Shown here piece after piece: positions 34,345-43,811 of a stretch of DNA of 64,000 nucleotides. The stretch's first letter is position 1; the number at the start of each line of letters is the position of its first letter. The notes below the pieces were generated by a model. The model did no database searches and was not told where the DNA came from. It worked only from the letters and a program-made list of their open reading frames with translations. The DNA comes from Clostridium sp. CAG:710 (GTDB lineage Bacteria > Bacillota_I > Bacilli_A > RF39 > UBA660): positions 76,051-140,050 of the forward strand of contig HF996867.1 in NCBI GenBank assembly GCA_000432595.1, read 5' to 3'. The position numbers and the translations under genes were made by a program.

Positions 34345-37300
34345 ATGAAGGAAATATTTAAAGAACTTTCAAAAGAAAAAGTAAGCAGAGTAGAAGATGA
34401 AATCAATGAAAATTGGAAAAAAATGGACATTCTAGATAAATGTATAGAAGGAAGAACTAAAGACTTTGTCTTCTATGATGGACCTGCAACTGCGAATGGT
34501 ATGCCTGGACTTCATCATATGGTAGCAAAATTCTTAAAAGATGCATTTTGTAAATACCATACAATGAAGGGTGAAAGAGTTCTAAGAAAAATAGGTTGGG
34601 ATACTCATGGTTTACCAGTAGAAGTGCAAGTAGAAAAGAAACTAGGATTTAAAGATAAAACTGATATTGAAAAATTCGGAATTAAAGAATTTAATGAAGA
34701 ATGCCGTAAAACTGTTTGGGAAAATGAAAAAGCTTTCGCAGATCTTACAACTAAAATGGGACAATTCATTGACCTAGAAAATAGATATATAACATATGAT
34801 AATAATTATATTGAAACAGAGTGGTGGATATTAAAGAAATTCTTTGATGAAGGATTATTCTATGAGGGTGCTAAAATACTTCCATATTGTACAAGATGTG
34901 GAACAGGACTTGCTTCTCATGAAGTAGCGCAAGGATATAAAGAAATATCTGTTGATACAGTAATAGTTCCAATGAAGAAAAAAGATGAAGAAAATACATA
35001 CTTCTTAGTATGGACAACAACACCTTGGACATTGATAGCAAACGTTGCGCTTTGTGTTAATCCAAACGAAGAATATATTAAAGCCTCATCACAAGGTTAT
35101 AATTTTATAGTCGCAAAAAAACTTGCAAATAAAGTTTTAGGTGATGACTATGAAATACTTGAAACATATAAGGGTAGTGATCTAGAATATACTGAATATG
35201 AACAATTACTACCATTCTTAAGTGTAGATAAACATGCTTTCTATGTTACATGTGATAATTATGTAACTATGGAAGATGGTACTGGTATAGTGCACTTAGC
35301 TCCTGCGTTTGGTGCAGATGATGCAAATGTTGGTAAAAAATATGGATTACCTTACTTAAATCCAGTTGGAGAAGATGGATGTTATACAGATGGTCCATGG
35401 AAAGGTATGAGAGTATTTGATGCCGACGAAGTAGTAATTAAATACTTAAAGGAAAATGATAAACTATTTAAAAAGCAAAGAATGGTACACAACTATCCAC
35501 ATTGTTGGAGATGTGATACACCACTTCTATATTATTCAAAACCAAGTTTCTATTTAGAAGTGACTAAAATAAAAGATAAAATAATAGAAGCAAATAAAAC
35601 TGTTCATTGGTTTCCAGAATATGTTGGAGAAAAAAGATTTGGTAATTGGCTAGAAAATTTAAATGATTGGGCAATTTCAAGAAGTAGATATTGGGGTACA
35701 CCACTTCCATTATGGAGATGTAGTTGTGGTCATGATGAAATGATAGGTTCACGTAAAGAATTAGCAGAAAAAGCAATTGAAAACATTGATGAATCAATAG
35801 AACTTCATAGACCATATGTTGATGATGTACATATAAAATGTCCAGAATGTGGTGGAGTAATGACTCGTGTTAAAGATGTAATTGACTGTTGGTTTGACTC
35901 AGGTTCAATGCCTTTTGCACAATATCATTATCCATTTGAGAACAAAGAACTATGGAAAACACAATTCCCTGCAGATTTTATTGCAGAAGGAATAGATCAA
36001 ACACGTGGTTGGTTCTATTCACTTTTAGTAATTTCAGTATTTGTAACAGGAAAATCTCCATATAAAAATGTATTAGTAAACGAATTACTACTTGATAAGT
36101 ATGGAAAGAAAATGCATAAATCAAAAGGTAATTCAGTTGAACCATTTAGCTTAATTGAAGAATATGGCGCAGATACAATTAGATGGTATCTACCATATGT
36201 ATCACCTGTATGGACACCAATTAAATTTGATGAAGACGGATTAAAAGAAGTTTATTCTAAATTCTTCAATACATTAAAAAATACATATAATTTCTTTGCA
36301 CTATATGCAAATACAGATGAAGTTGATGCAAGAAGCTTAAAAGTTAAATATGATGATTTAGAAGAAATAGATAAATGGTTATTATCTAAATATAATAAAT
36401 TAGTAAAATACACAACAGATGCATATGAAGAGTATGACTTAAATAAAGTTGTAAGAAGTATTACTGACTTTGTCTCAGAAGACTTATCAAATTGGTATAT
36501 AAGAAGAAATAGAAGAAGATTCTGGGCACATGACTTAGATACTAGTAAAAAAGCAGTTTATAAAACAACATACGATGTATTAGTAGGACTTACAAAACTG
36601 ATAGCACCAGTAGTACCTTTCATATCAGAAGAAATCTATACTGCACTTACTAATAAAGAAAGTGTTCATCTAGCAAAATTCCCTAAATGTGATGATAAAT
36701 TAATAGATGAAAAAATAGAAGAAAAAATGGATTTAGTAAGAGATTTAATATCACTTGGAAGAAATGTAAGGGAAGAAGCAAAAATTAAAGTAAGACAACC
36801 AATAAGTGAAGCTATATTAGATGGTAAAAATAAAAATATAATTGGAGACTTAACAGAACTAATTAAAGAAGAATTAAATGTTAAAGAAATTAAGTTTGTA
36901 GATGACTTATCCATTTATATGAATTATGAAGTAAAACCTAACTTTAAAGTATGTGGACCACTATTAGGTTCTTCAATAAAGTCATTCCAAGGTTATGTTA
37001 AGAACTTTAATTATGGTGATATAAAGAATCTTGAAGAAGGAAACGAAGTTAAAATTAATTTAGATGGTAAAGAAATTACAATTACTTATGACATGTTAGA
37101 TGTTAGAATAACTTCAAAAGAAGGATTCAATTCAACACATGAAGGAAATAACTTCATAGTACTTAATACAACATTAAATAAAGATTTAATTAATGAAGGA
37201 ATTGCAAGAGAATTAATAAGCAAAATACAACAACTAAGAAAGAATAAAGACTTTAACATAGTAGATAGAATAAACATCTATTATAGTCATAATGATGAAA

Positions 37301-37437
37301 TTGAAGAAGCAATAGAAGAGTACAGAGATATGATTATGAAAGATACTCTTGCAGAACAAATAGATGAAAGAAATGACTTAACTGAAGAATTCAATATTAA
37401 TGGAATAGAAGTAAAATTAGATGTTGCAAGAAGATAA
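34345..37437 (+). CDS. ileS: Isoleucyl-tRNA synthetase, eukaryote-like type
   Basis: 1030 residues. Class I signature HIGH-like GMPGLHHMV near residue 55, then GWDTHGLPVEVQVEKKLG, the CP1 editing domain (WTTTPWTLIAN, GTGIVHLAPAFGADD), a mid-protein zinc-like pair (CTRCGTG and CPECGG), and KMHKSKGNSVEPF as KMSKS motif. The TANGMPGLHH and EVEKxLG style, and the lack of the C-terminal zinc finger, point to the IleRS2 (eukaryote-like) class, which is often naturally mupirocin-resistant. Expression is controlled by the T-box just upstream. Confidence 0.95.
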   Translation: MKEIFKELSKEKVSRVEDEINENWKKMDILDKCIEGRTKDFVFYDGPATANGMPGLHHMVAKFLKDAFCKYHTMKGERVLRKIGWDTHGLPVEVQVEKKLGFKDKTDIEKFGIKEFNEECRKTVWENEKAFADLTTKMGQFIDLENRYITYDNNYIETEWWILKKFFDEGLFYEGAKILPYCTRCGTGLASHEVAQGYKEISVDTVIVPMKKKDEENTYFLVWTTTPWTLIANVALCVNPNEEYIKASSQGYNFIVAKKLANKVLGDDYEILETYKGSDLEYTEYEQLLPFLSVDKHAFYVTCDNYVTMEDGTGIVHLAPAFGADDANVGKKYGLPYLNPVGEDGCYTDGPWKGMRVFDADEVVIKYLKENDKLFKKQRMVHNYPHCWRCDTPLLYYSKPSFYLEVTKIKDKIIEANKTVHWFPEYVGEKRFGNWLENLNDWAISRSRYWGTPLPLWRCSCGHDEMIGSRKELAEKAIENIDESIELHRPYVDDVHIKCPECGGVMTRVKDVIDCWFDSGSMPFAQYHYPFENKELWKTQFPADFIAEGIDQTRGWFYSLLVISVFVTGKSPYKNVLVNELLLDKYGKKMHKSKGNSVEPFSLIEEYGADTIRWYLPYVSPVWTPIKFDEDGLKEVYSKFFNTLKNTYNFFALYANTDEVDARSLKVKYDDLEEIDKWLLSKYNKLVKYTTDAYEEYDLNKVVRSITDFVSEDLSNWYIRRNRRRFWAHDLDTSKKAVYKTTYDVLVGLTKLIAPVVPFISEEIYTALTNKESVHLAKFPKCDDKLIDEKIEEKMDLVRDLISLGRNVREEAKIKVRQPISEAILDGKNKNIIGDLTELIKEELNVKEIKFVDDLSIYMNYEVKPNFKVCGPLLGSSIKSFQGYVKNFNYGDIKNLEEGNEVKINLDGKEITITYDMLDVRITSKEGFNSTHEGNNFIVLNTTLNKDLINEGIARELISKIQQLRKNKDFNIVDRINIYYSHNDEIEEAIEEYRDMIMKDTLAEQIDERNDLTEEFNINGIEVKLDVARR

Positions 37438-37439
37438 AA

Positions 37440-37473
37440 TATAAAGTAGAAATTAATTTTTCTACTTTTTTAA
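37440..37473 (+). terminator. ileS terminator
   Basis: AAAGTAGAAA and TTTCTACTTT pair across six bases, followed by TTT. Confidence 0.8.
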
Positions 37474-37490
37474 TGCATATTTTGTCAAAT

Positions 37491-37517
37491 TTAGCACTCT
37501 CTATTGACAAGTGCTAA
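37491..37517 (+). promoter_or_regulatory. CIRCE operator and promoter of clpB
   Basis: TTAGCACTC-N9-AAGTGCTAA, one mismatch from the CIRCE consensus, bound by HrcA. The N9 spacer holds most of the minus-35 TTGACA (37504-37509); TATAAT (37526-37531) lies 16 bases on. Repressor binding would block RNA polymerase. Confidence 0.92.
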
Positions 37518-37552
37518 AAAATGAGTATAATTATACTTAAGAGGTGAGAAAT

Positions 37553-39646
37553 ATGTATCAAGAACAAAAAGAAGAAAATGTACTTAGTAAATATGGTAGA
37601 AATATTACTGAGGACGTTAAAAAAGGAAAAATTGATCCAGTAATAGGACGTGATGAAGAAATCAGAAGTATTACTAGGATTTTATCTAGAAAAACAAAAA
37701 ATAATCCAGTACTAATCGGTGAACCAGGTGTTGGTAAAACTGCAATAGTAGAAGGTCTTGCCCTAAGAATAGTAAAAGGAGATGTACCAAGTAGCCTAAA
37801 AGGTAAAACAATATGGGAACTAGATATGGCTAGCTTAGTAGCGGGAGCCAAATACCGTGGTGAGTTTGAGGAAAGATTAAAAAATGTTTTAAATGAAATT
37901 AAAAAAAGCAATGGAGATATAATCATGTTTATTGATGAAATACACATGATTGTAGGTACAGGTGCAGAAGGAGCAATGGATACATCTAATATATTAAAGC
38001 CAATGCTTGCTCGTGGTGAAATTCATGTTGTAGGAGCAACTACATTAAATGAATATAGAAAATATATTGAAAAAGATGGAGCACTAGAAAGACGTTTTCA
38101 AAAAATTAAAGTCTCAGAACCAACAGTAGAAGATACAATTACAATACTTAGGGGATTAAAGGAAAGATTTGAAATACATCATGGTGTTACTATCCAAGAT
38201 AAAGCGTTAATTGCCGCAACAACATTATCTAATAGATATATCACAGATAGATTTTTACCAGATAAAGCAATAGACTTAGTAGATGAAGCCTGCGCAACTA
38301 TAAGAGTTCAAATGGATTCAGTTCCAACTGAACTAGATAAATTAACACGTGATATCATGAGATTACAAATAGAAAAACAAGCACTAAAAAAAGAAAAAGA
38401 TGATATTTCTATTAAAAGAGTAAATGATATTAGTGAAAAACTTGTTAATATGCAAGCAAAAGAGAAAGAACTAAAAGAAGCTTGGGATAAAGAAAAAAAC
38501 ATCAATGATAAAATAAAAGCTAAAAAAAGAGAAATAGAAAAAGCTAAGTTTGAATTAGACCAAGCAGAAAATGAATATGATCTAGAAACTGCTGCTAGAT
38601 TAAGACATGGTGATATACCTAGACTAGAAAAAGAATTAGAGGAATTAACTAATCTAGAGAAAAATAAAATACTTAGTGATACAGTAACAGCTAATGACAT
38701 CGCTACAGTTATATCTAAATGGACTAACATTCCAGTAAGTAAATTAATAAGTAGTGAAAAAGAGAAATTACTTCACTTAAAAGAAAATATGGAAAAACGT
38801 GTTATGGGACAAGATGAAGCACTAACATTAGTTAGTGATGCCATAATAAAAAGTAGGAGTGGAATAAAAGATCCTAATAGACCAATTGGTTCATTTATAT
38901 TCCTAGGACCAACTGGTGTAGGTAAAACTGAAGTTGCTAGAACACTAGCATATGAATTATTTGATGATGAAAAACATATGATAAGAATTGATATGAGTGA
39001 ATATATGGAAAAATTCAGTGTATCAAGACTTATAGGTTCTCCACCAGGATATGTAGGATATGAAGAAGGTGGTCAACTAACAGAGGCAGTAAGAAGAAAT
39101 CCATACAGTATAGTACTATTTGACGAAATAGAAAAAGCACATCCAGAGGTTTTAAACTTATTACTTCAAATACTAGATGACGGTAGAGTAACTGATTCAA
39201 ATGGTAGAACAGTAGACTTCAAAAATACAATTATAATAATGACATCTAACCTTGGTAGTGAACATATACTAGATGGTCATAAAGAGGAAGTTATGAATGA
39301 AGTAAAACATCACTTTAGACCAGAATTTATAAATAGGGTAGATGAAATAATTGTATTTAATCCACTTGATAAAGAAGCTATTTCTAAGATATTAATAAAA
39401 ATAATTAAAGATATAGAAAAAAGACTAAAAGATGATAATATTAAATTAGATATTAGCGACAGTGCAAAAGATTATCTAGTAGAAAATGGATATGATCCTG
39501 CGTTTGGTGCAAGACCACTTAAAAGATTAGTAGGTAGAACAGTAGAAGTGCTTCTATCTAACATGATAATAAATAATGAAATTAAACCTAACTCTACATA
39601 TTTAATAGATTATAAAAATGATAAATTTGTAATCGAAAAAGAATAG
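37553..39646 (+). CDS. clpB: ClpB disaggregase lacking the N-domain
   Basis: About 697 residues. Begins directly with the NBD1 linker (VLSKYGRNITEDVKKGKIDP); Walker A GEPGVGKTAIVEG, then the coiled-coil M-domain (about 270-380; RLQIEKQALKKEKDD and LDQAENEYDLETAARLRHG), then NBD2 with GPTGVGKTEVART, GSPPGYVGYEEGGQ and GARPLKRLV. The M-domain identifies ClpB over ClpC. The N-terminal substrate domain is absent, as in Mycoplasma-type ClpB. The disaggregase works with DnaK. Start 37553 has AAGAGGTG upstream. Heat-regulated through CIRCE. Confidence 0.94.
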   Translation: MYQEQKEENVLSKYGRNITEDVKKGKIDPVIGRDEEIRSITRILSRKTKNNPVLIGEPGVGKTAIVEGLALRIVKGDVPSSLKGKTIWELDMASLVAGAKYRGEFEERLKNVLNEIKKSNGDIIMFIDEIHMIVGTGAEGAMDTSNILKPMLARGEIHVVGATTLNEYRKYIEKDGALERRFQKIKVSEPTVEDTITILRGLKERFEIHHGVTIQDKALIAATTLSNRYITDRFLPDKAIDLVDEACATIRVQMDSVPTELDKLTRDIMRLQIEKQALKKEKDDISIKRVNDISEKLVNMQAKEKELKEAWDKEKNINDKIKAKKREIEKAKFELDQAENEYDLETAARLRHGDIPRLEKELEELTNLEKNKILSDTVTANDIATVISKWTNIPVSKLISSEKEKLLHLKENMEKRVMGQDEALTLVSDAIIKSRSGIKDPNRPIGSFIFLGPTGVGKTEVARTLAYELFDDEKHMIRIDMSEYMEKFSVSRLIGSPPGYVGYEEGGQLTEAVRRNPYSIVLFDEIEKAHPEVLNLLLQILDDGRVTDSNGRTVDFKNTIIIMTSNLGSEHILDGHKEEVMNEVKHHFRPEFINRVDEIIVFNPLDKEAISKILIKIIKDIEKRLKDDNIKLDISDSAKDYLVENGYDPAFGARPLKRLVGRTVEVLLSNMIINNEIKPNSTYLIDYKNDKFVIEKE

Positions 39647-39814
39647 TAAATAAGTGTAAAGTACTAAAACAAAACTTTTACATATAATATTATAATATGA
39701 TATAATTAATATGTGATTTATCACTGGTCTTGATTTGACAATTATTCTCTCTTAATTAATATTTAATAGAAATAACTAGTTCAAGAAGATCTAATATTAA
39801 GTAAGGAGGAAAAT

Positions 39815-39982
39815 ATGCCAGAATACAAAGACAAAGTTATTAAATGTACTGACTGTGGAGAAGAATTCATCTTTACAGCTGGGGAACAAGCTTTCTATGC
39901 TGAAAAAGGTTTCAATAATGAACCTAAAAGATGTAAACCATGTCGTGAAAAAAGAAAACAAGAAAAAAAAGAGAATAAGTAA
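39815..39982 (+). CDS. Zinc-ribbon protein (zf-trcl type), 55 aa
   Basis: Very short gene with strong RBS (AAGGAGGAAA). The sequence IKCTDCGEEFIFTAGEQAFY then RCKPCREKRKQEK gives two CxxC pairs in the zf-trcl pattern found at ends of DnaJ-like and cold-shock-linked proteins. Small zinc-ribbon proteins of this class are numerous in Bacillota and of unknown role; a nucleic acid contact is likely. Confidence 0.85.
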   Translation: MPEYKDKVIKCTDCGEEFIFTAGEQAFYAEKGFNNEPKRCKPCREKRKQEKKENK

Positions 39983-39987
39983 TTATA

Positions 39988-40010
39988 TAGAGATGAAAAT
40001 CTCTTTTTTT
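39988..40010 (+). terminator. Terminator
   Basis: AGAGAT and ATCTCT pair across GAAA, then seven T. Confidence 0.85.
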
Positions 40011-40045
40011 CGTGGTATAATTTAATTAGAATAGGTGTTGATAGT

Positions 40046-40702
40046 ATGAAAAAGAAATTATATATGTTAATAACAATATTATGTATGTTACTAACTCTAT
40101 ATCCAACCTCTATATTTGCCTTATCAAAAAAAGAAGTGAAATTAAGCAAATGTGTAGATGGTGATACTGCAAGGTTTATATTAAATAAGGAAGAAATAAA
40201 AGCAAGGTTTCTAGCTATAGATACTCCAGAGTCTGTTCATCCAACCAAGAAAGTAGAACCATATGGAAAAGAAGCAAGTGAATATACTTGTAATGCCCTT
40301 AAAAACGCAAAAAAAATCACTATAGAGTATGATTCGGGTAGTGATAAAACAGATAAATATAAAAGACATTTAGTTTGGGTTTATGTAGATGATGTACTAT
40401 TACAGAAGACCCTAATAGAAAAAGGATATGCTAAAGTTGCTTATCTATATGGAAAATATCAATATACAGATGAATTAAAAGATGTAGAAGAAAAAGCAAA
40501 AACATCAAAAAAAGGCATTTGGTCACTTGATAATACCGAAACCGAAGCAAAAAAAGAAAATACTTCAAAAAGTAAAACCTCAAAAAAGAGTACGAAAAAA
40601 AATAAAAATACCAACAGTATAGATAAATTATTAACTGATTTCTGTGAAATTTTAGAGAAAATATTAGATTTTTTCACTGATTTAGCAAATGCTATGGTAT
40701 AA
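40046..40702 (+). CDS. Secreted thermonuclease (SNase fold)
   Basis: 218 residues. Signal peptide with KKK then a hydrophobic core and cleavage near IFALSK. SNase domain: KCVDGDTARFILNKEE, ARFLAIDTPESVHP (Asp and Arg of the active site), YGKEASEYTC, and the second Arg in KRHLVWVYVDD. Downstream is a K/T/S-rich linker and a short hydrophobic helix (about 200-216), which may anchor it in the membrane. It degrades external DNA and RNA with Ca2+. It is followed 30 bases later by a thioredoxin-like gene on the same strand. Confidence 0.93.
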   Translation: MKKKLYMLITILCMLLTLYPTSIFALSKKEVKLSKCVDGDTARFILNKEEIKARFLAIDTPESVHPTKKVEPYGKEASEYTCNALKNAKKITIEYDSGSDKTDKYKRHLVWVYVDDVLLQKTLIEKGYAKVAYLYGKYQYTDELKDVEEKAKTSKKGIWSLDNTETEAKKENTSKSKTSKKSTKKNKNTNSIDKLLTDFCEILEKILDFFTDLANAMV

Positions 40703-40732
40703 TTAATTTATAAGTTTTTAGGAGGGTTTGTT

Positions 40733-41230
40733 ATGAAAGAACAAAATGGAACAAAAAAAGAAAAAATACAAGGAATCATTATAGCGGTATTAGCAATAAT
40801 TATAGTTATTGGAGGATCATTCTTTGCTTCTGAATTAAAATATTGTAAATCAAATAGTAAAGATGTAGAATTAGAAGAAATTGGTATGACTGAATTTACT
40901 ACATTATTAAATGGAGAATCTGCAGAAATTATTTATCTTGCAAGACCTGGATGTGCTTTCTGTCAAAAACAAGAGCCAATAGTAAAACAAATTATTGCTG
41001 AACACGATGTAGTATTCCATTATTTAAATACTGATAATTTAACACAAGATCAATTTAATGCAATTATTGATTTAGATGAAGATGAAAGTCTATTTGGTGA
41101 GAATGGTAAAAACTTTGGAACACCTACTGTATTAATTGTAAAAGAAGGAAAAATTGTTGATGCACAGGTAGGTTATACTGAAAAAGCAGAATTTGAAAAA
41201 TTCTTACAAAATAATGGTTTTATATCATAA
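40733..41230 (+). CDS. Membrane-anchored thioredoxin-like protein with CxxC
   Basis: 165 residues: cytoplasmic charged leader, one helix (about 13-33), then an external thioredoxin fold. The redox site is ARPGCAFCQKQEP, and the cis-Pro region is NFGTPTVLIVKEGK. It may reduce or form disulfides in exported proteins, such as the cysteine-containing pilins and the peptidase in this window. The paralogue at 19869 lacks CxxC. RBS AGGAGGG. Own terminator at 41230-41250. Confidence 0.85.
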   Translation: MKEQNGTKKEKIQGIIIAVLAIIIVIGGSFFASELKYCKSNSKDVELEEIGMTEFTTLLNGESAEIIYLARPGCAFCQKQEPIVKQIIAEHDVVFHYLNTDNLTQDQFNAIIDLDEDESLFGENGKNFGTPTVLIVKEGKIVDAQVGYTEKAEFEKFLQNNGFIS

Positions 41231-41250
41231 GAGGTAATACCTCTTTTTCT
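41230..41250 (+). terminator. Terminator
   Basis: AGAGGTAATACCTCT palindrome followed by TTTTC. Confidence 0.85.
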
Positions 41251-41309
41251 TTTTGTAAAAAAATGATATAATGTATGCATATAAAATATTATTATAGAGG
41301 TGTATCTTT

Positions 41310-41999
41310 ATGAAAGAATATTGTAAATATTGTGGTAGAAAAATCACAAAAAGTGATAATGTATGTCCAGGATGTGGAGGAAGGCTAGAAGAGGAATCTA
41401 CTTCATCAATTAATCAAAATAATATAAATAGACCATATACTTCAAGTAAAAAGAAAGATTTTAGAATAGTGTTACTTTTAATGATACCAGCATTTCTATT
41501 TGTAGTATTTCCATTTTTAATTGCCTTTATTGTAGGAATGGCAGATTTAGATACTGAAATATCATCACTAAAAGAAAAAACAAAAGAAGAAATAGAAAAA
41601 AGTGAAGATGTAATTGGATTTGATGAGAAGTTTGTATTTGATGATTTAGTAATTAGTTTTGGCAGTGAATATGAATTTGTCCCAGTAGAAAATACTATTA
41701 CAGGCATCAATGAAACACAAGCAATAAAAATACCAATAACTATTACTAATATAGGTAACAAATCTTCTAAATTAAGTCCACTAGTATATGAAGTTTATAC
41801 TCCTTTTAACAAGACGGCAAAAAATATAAATGCATATTTTGAAGATAATATAGATTCTGCACAAGAACTAAAAGCAGGAGAGTCATATACAAAATATATT
41901 TATGTCTTATATGATGGTGATGGTGCTTATAAAATAAAATTTACTAATCAAAATAAAGAAATAATCATAAAATTAGAAATTAGTAAAAACAAAGTATAA
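41310..41999 (+). CDS. Zinc-ribbon membrane protein with DUF4352-like domain
   Basis: 229 residues. N-terminal zinc ribbon YCKYCGRKI ... CPGCGGRLEEE, a serine-rich linker, one membrane helix (about 52-72), an acidic coiled linker, then an external immunoglobulin-like beta domain with FDDLVISFGSEYEF and KIPITITNIGNKSSKLSP, which matches the DUF4352 style. Such proteins are common envelope proteins of unknown function. Own promoter with TATAAT near 41267. Confidence 0.8.
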   Translation: MKEYCKYCGRKITKSDNVCPGCGGRLEEESTSSINQNNINRPYTSSKKKDFRIVLLLMIPAFLFVVFPFLIAFIVGMADLDTEISSLKEKTKEEIEKSEDVIGFDEKFVFDDLVISFGSEYEFVPVENTITGINETQAIKIPITITNIGNKSSKLSPLVYEVYTPFNKTAKNINAYFEDNIDSAQELKAGESYTKYIYVLYDGDGAYKIKFTNQNKEIIIKLEISKNKV

Positions 42000-42001
42000 A
42001 A

Positions 42002-42028
42002 AAATTGACAATAAAAGTCAATTTTTTT
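42002..42028 (+). terminator. Terminator
   Basis: AAATTGAC and GTCAATTT pair across AATAAAA, then T residues. Confidence 0.8.
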
Positions 42029-42075
42029 TATGAATATCTTTTCTTCTTGCATATAATCTAATAGGAGGTATATGT

Positions 42076-42519
42076 ATGGACACTTATATAGTTAAACAAA
42101 ATGAACAACTATCAGATATTGCTGGGAAATTTGGAATAAGCGTTGAAGATATATTAAAGGTTAATAATTATAACTTAACTAACTTGAAACCAGGAGATAA
42201 AATAAATGTACCAATCAGAGTAAATGAAAATTTTGATTCTTATGTTGTTAAAAAAGGAGACACACTATATAAAATAGCTAGTATACATAATGTAGATGCA
42301 AATACATTAGCAGAAGTAAATGGAATAAAAACATATGATTATTTATATCCAGATCAAATACTTATAATTCCAAGAAGCAATGTAGAAGTGTATGTAACAC
42401 AACTAGGGGATACATTAGATGCAGTAGCAATAAAACTAGGAAGTTCTAAAGAAACACTAATTGAAGAGAACAAAACAATATATTTATTGCCAGAACAACT
42501 AATTGTATATAGAAAATAA
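42076..42519 (+). CDS. Triple LysM protein without signal peptide
   Basis: 147 residues made of three LysM repeats (about 1-46, 52-98, 103-147): YIVKQNEQLSDIAGKFGIS, YVVKKGDTLYKIASIHNV, YVTQLGDTLDAVAIKLGSS. LysM binds peptidoglycan or chitin N-acetylglucosamine. There is no signal peptide or membrane helix, unusual for a wall-binding protein; it may be a cytoplasmic or spore-coat type, or be exported by another path. Good RBS (AGGAGGT). Terminator follows. Confidence 0.9.
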   Translation: MDTYIVKQNEQLSDIAGKFGISVEDILKVNNYNLTNLKPGDKINVPIRVNENFDSYVVKKGDTLYKIASIHNVDANTLAEVNGIKTYDYLYPDQILIIPRSNVEVYVTQLGDTLDAVAIKLGSSKETLIEENKTIYLLPEQLIVYRK

Positions 42520-42523
42520 TTAC

Positions 42524-42549
42524 ACGCAGATTATATCTGCTTTTTTTTA
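42524..42549. terminator. Terminator of the LysM gene
   Basis: GCAGAT and ATCTGC pair across TAT, then T8. It overlaps the 3' end of the convergent MATE-kinase gene, which ends at 42531. Confidence 0.8.
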
Positions 42550-43465
42550 ACAAATTCATATATTACTTTTGCGGCATTTTCATTTCCAATTTGAGAACCT
42601 ATACATAAATCATAGTTAGATTTATCACCCCAAACTTTGTTAGTGATTACACTATAATAATTTGATCTTGAAGAATCAGATTTTTTAATTTGCTTAATAG
42701 CATCTTCATAACTATCATTATAATTTTTCATTATATTTTGAACCCTATAATTAACAGGAGCATAAATAAAGATTTTTACTAAATTCTTATTATTTTTTAA
42801 TATATAATCAGATGCTCTTCCTATAATAACAGCATCATGTAGAAGTGCAATTTCATTAATTACTTTTGATTGATTAATTATTGCTTCTTTATTAACATCT
42901 AATGCTAAAAAGTTACTATATAATTCTTCATCCATAAGATTTGAAGCTAAACTATTACCAACAGCAAAATCCTTAATTTCTTCTTTATCATAAAAAGCAA
43001 TATTAAGCATTCCATTAGTACCATGTTCTCTAGATATAGAAATAATTAAATTGTTAGAAGTTTTTTCTTCTCTGATACATTTAATTTTAGCGTTATATGA
43101 ACTCTTAAGTATAAGCATAGAAATAATTGCAGTTAATAGTTCGCTTATTGGAAAAGCAAACCATACTAAAGTTAGTACATCATTAGATAAAGTGAATACA
43201 TATACTAGTGGAAAAACAAATATAACCAATCTAAGTAGTGAAATAATTAAAGGTCTTAATGCATAATTAATAGATTGTAATATACCTTGAACACTAATAG
43301 AAAATCCCATAAATATAAATCCAATGCTTGCAATTCTAAGTGAGGTTGTACAAACATTTATTATTTCACTAGTACTAGAACCAAGAGCAAACAAACTAGA
43401 TAATGGCTTAGCAAATACCTCAAATAATATAGTTATTATTAATGTAGTTACTAAAGTATCAATTT
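42531..43465 (-). pseudogene. MATE transporter / cytidylate-kinase-like fusion, 5' truncated
   Basis: The frame reads minus from about 43465: the C-terminal part of a MATE efflux protein (FEVFAKPLSSLFALG, then IASIGFIFMGFSISVQGI, VYVFTLSNDVLTLVW, ISELLTAIISMLILKS), fused to a cytidylate-kinase-like domain (LIISISREHGTNG, FYDKEEIKDFA, IIGRASDYI, VWGDKSNYDLCIGS). The first ten or so MATE helices are missing; the frame meets a stop and then unrelated radical SAM DNA. In the kinase part the P-loop helix appears shortened (SREHGTNG runs straight to MLNIAFYDK), so it is probably inactive. A start at TTG 43394 is possible but not needed. Confidence 0.75.
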
Positions 43466-43469
43466 ATCC

Positions 43470-43800
43470 AGTAAGTATAGAGATAAGCTTATTAAAATTT
43501 CAAATGACAAATGATTATCCATATGAATGTACTGCTGGAAAAACACTTTTGACAGTTATGGAAAATGGCGATTTAGTTTCATGTAGGAGAATGCCAATAT
43601 TTGTAGGAAATTTATTAGAAGAAAATATGTATGACTTATATAAAAAAAGTAAAATAATAAAAGGACTTCAAAAAGATACAACTCCCACAGAGTGTAGGAG
43701 TTGTGAACATTCTAAATTATGTGCCGGAGGATTAAAATGTCTTACATATGCCATTTATAGAGATTTAAACCATAAAGATGTAGGATGTAATATAAACTAA
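43470..43800 (+). pseudogene. C-terminal SPASM part of a radical SAM protein
   Basis: The plus-strand frame ends with YECTAGKTLLTVMENGDLVS, CRRMPIFVGNLLEENMYDLY, CRSCEHSKLCAGGLKC and VGCNIN, a SPASM auxiliary [4Fe-4S] cluster domain. The radical SAM core (CxxxCxxC) is absent because it would lie in DNA now occupied by the MATE fragment. It is convergent with no gap to its neighbour, so this is a recombination joint rather than a gene. A complete parent gene should exist elsewhere, or did before the rearrangement. Confidence 0.8.
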
Positions 43801-43811
43801 AAACAAAACAT

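Noticed and set aside
37558..39646. ClpC identity for the AAA+ chaperone
   Set aside because: The long ClpB-type M-domain is present and ClpC-specific features (N-domain, UVR motif, LGF loop) are not seen.
43324..43469. N-terminal part of the 43324-43800 frame as real protein
   Set aside because: This stretch is the antisense of the MATE coding sequence; only the part after about 43470 reads as SPASM domain.
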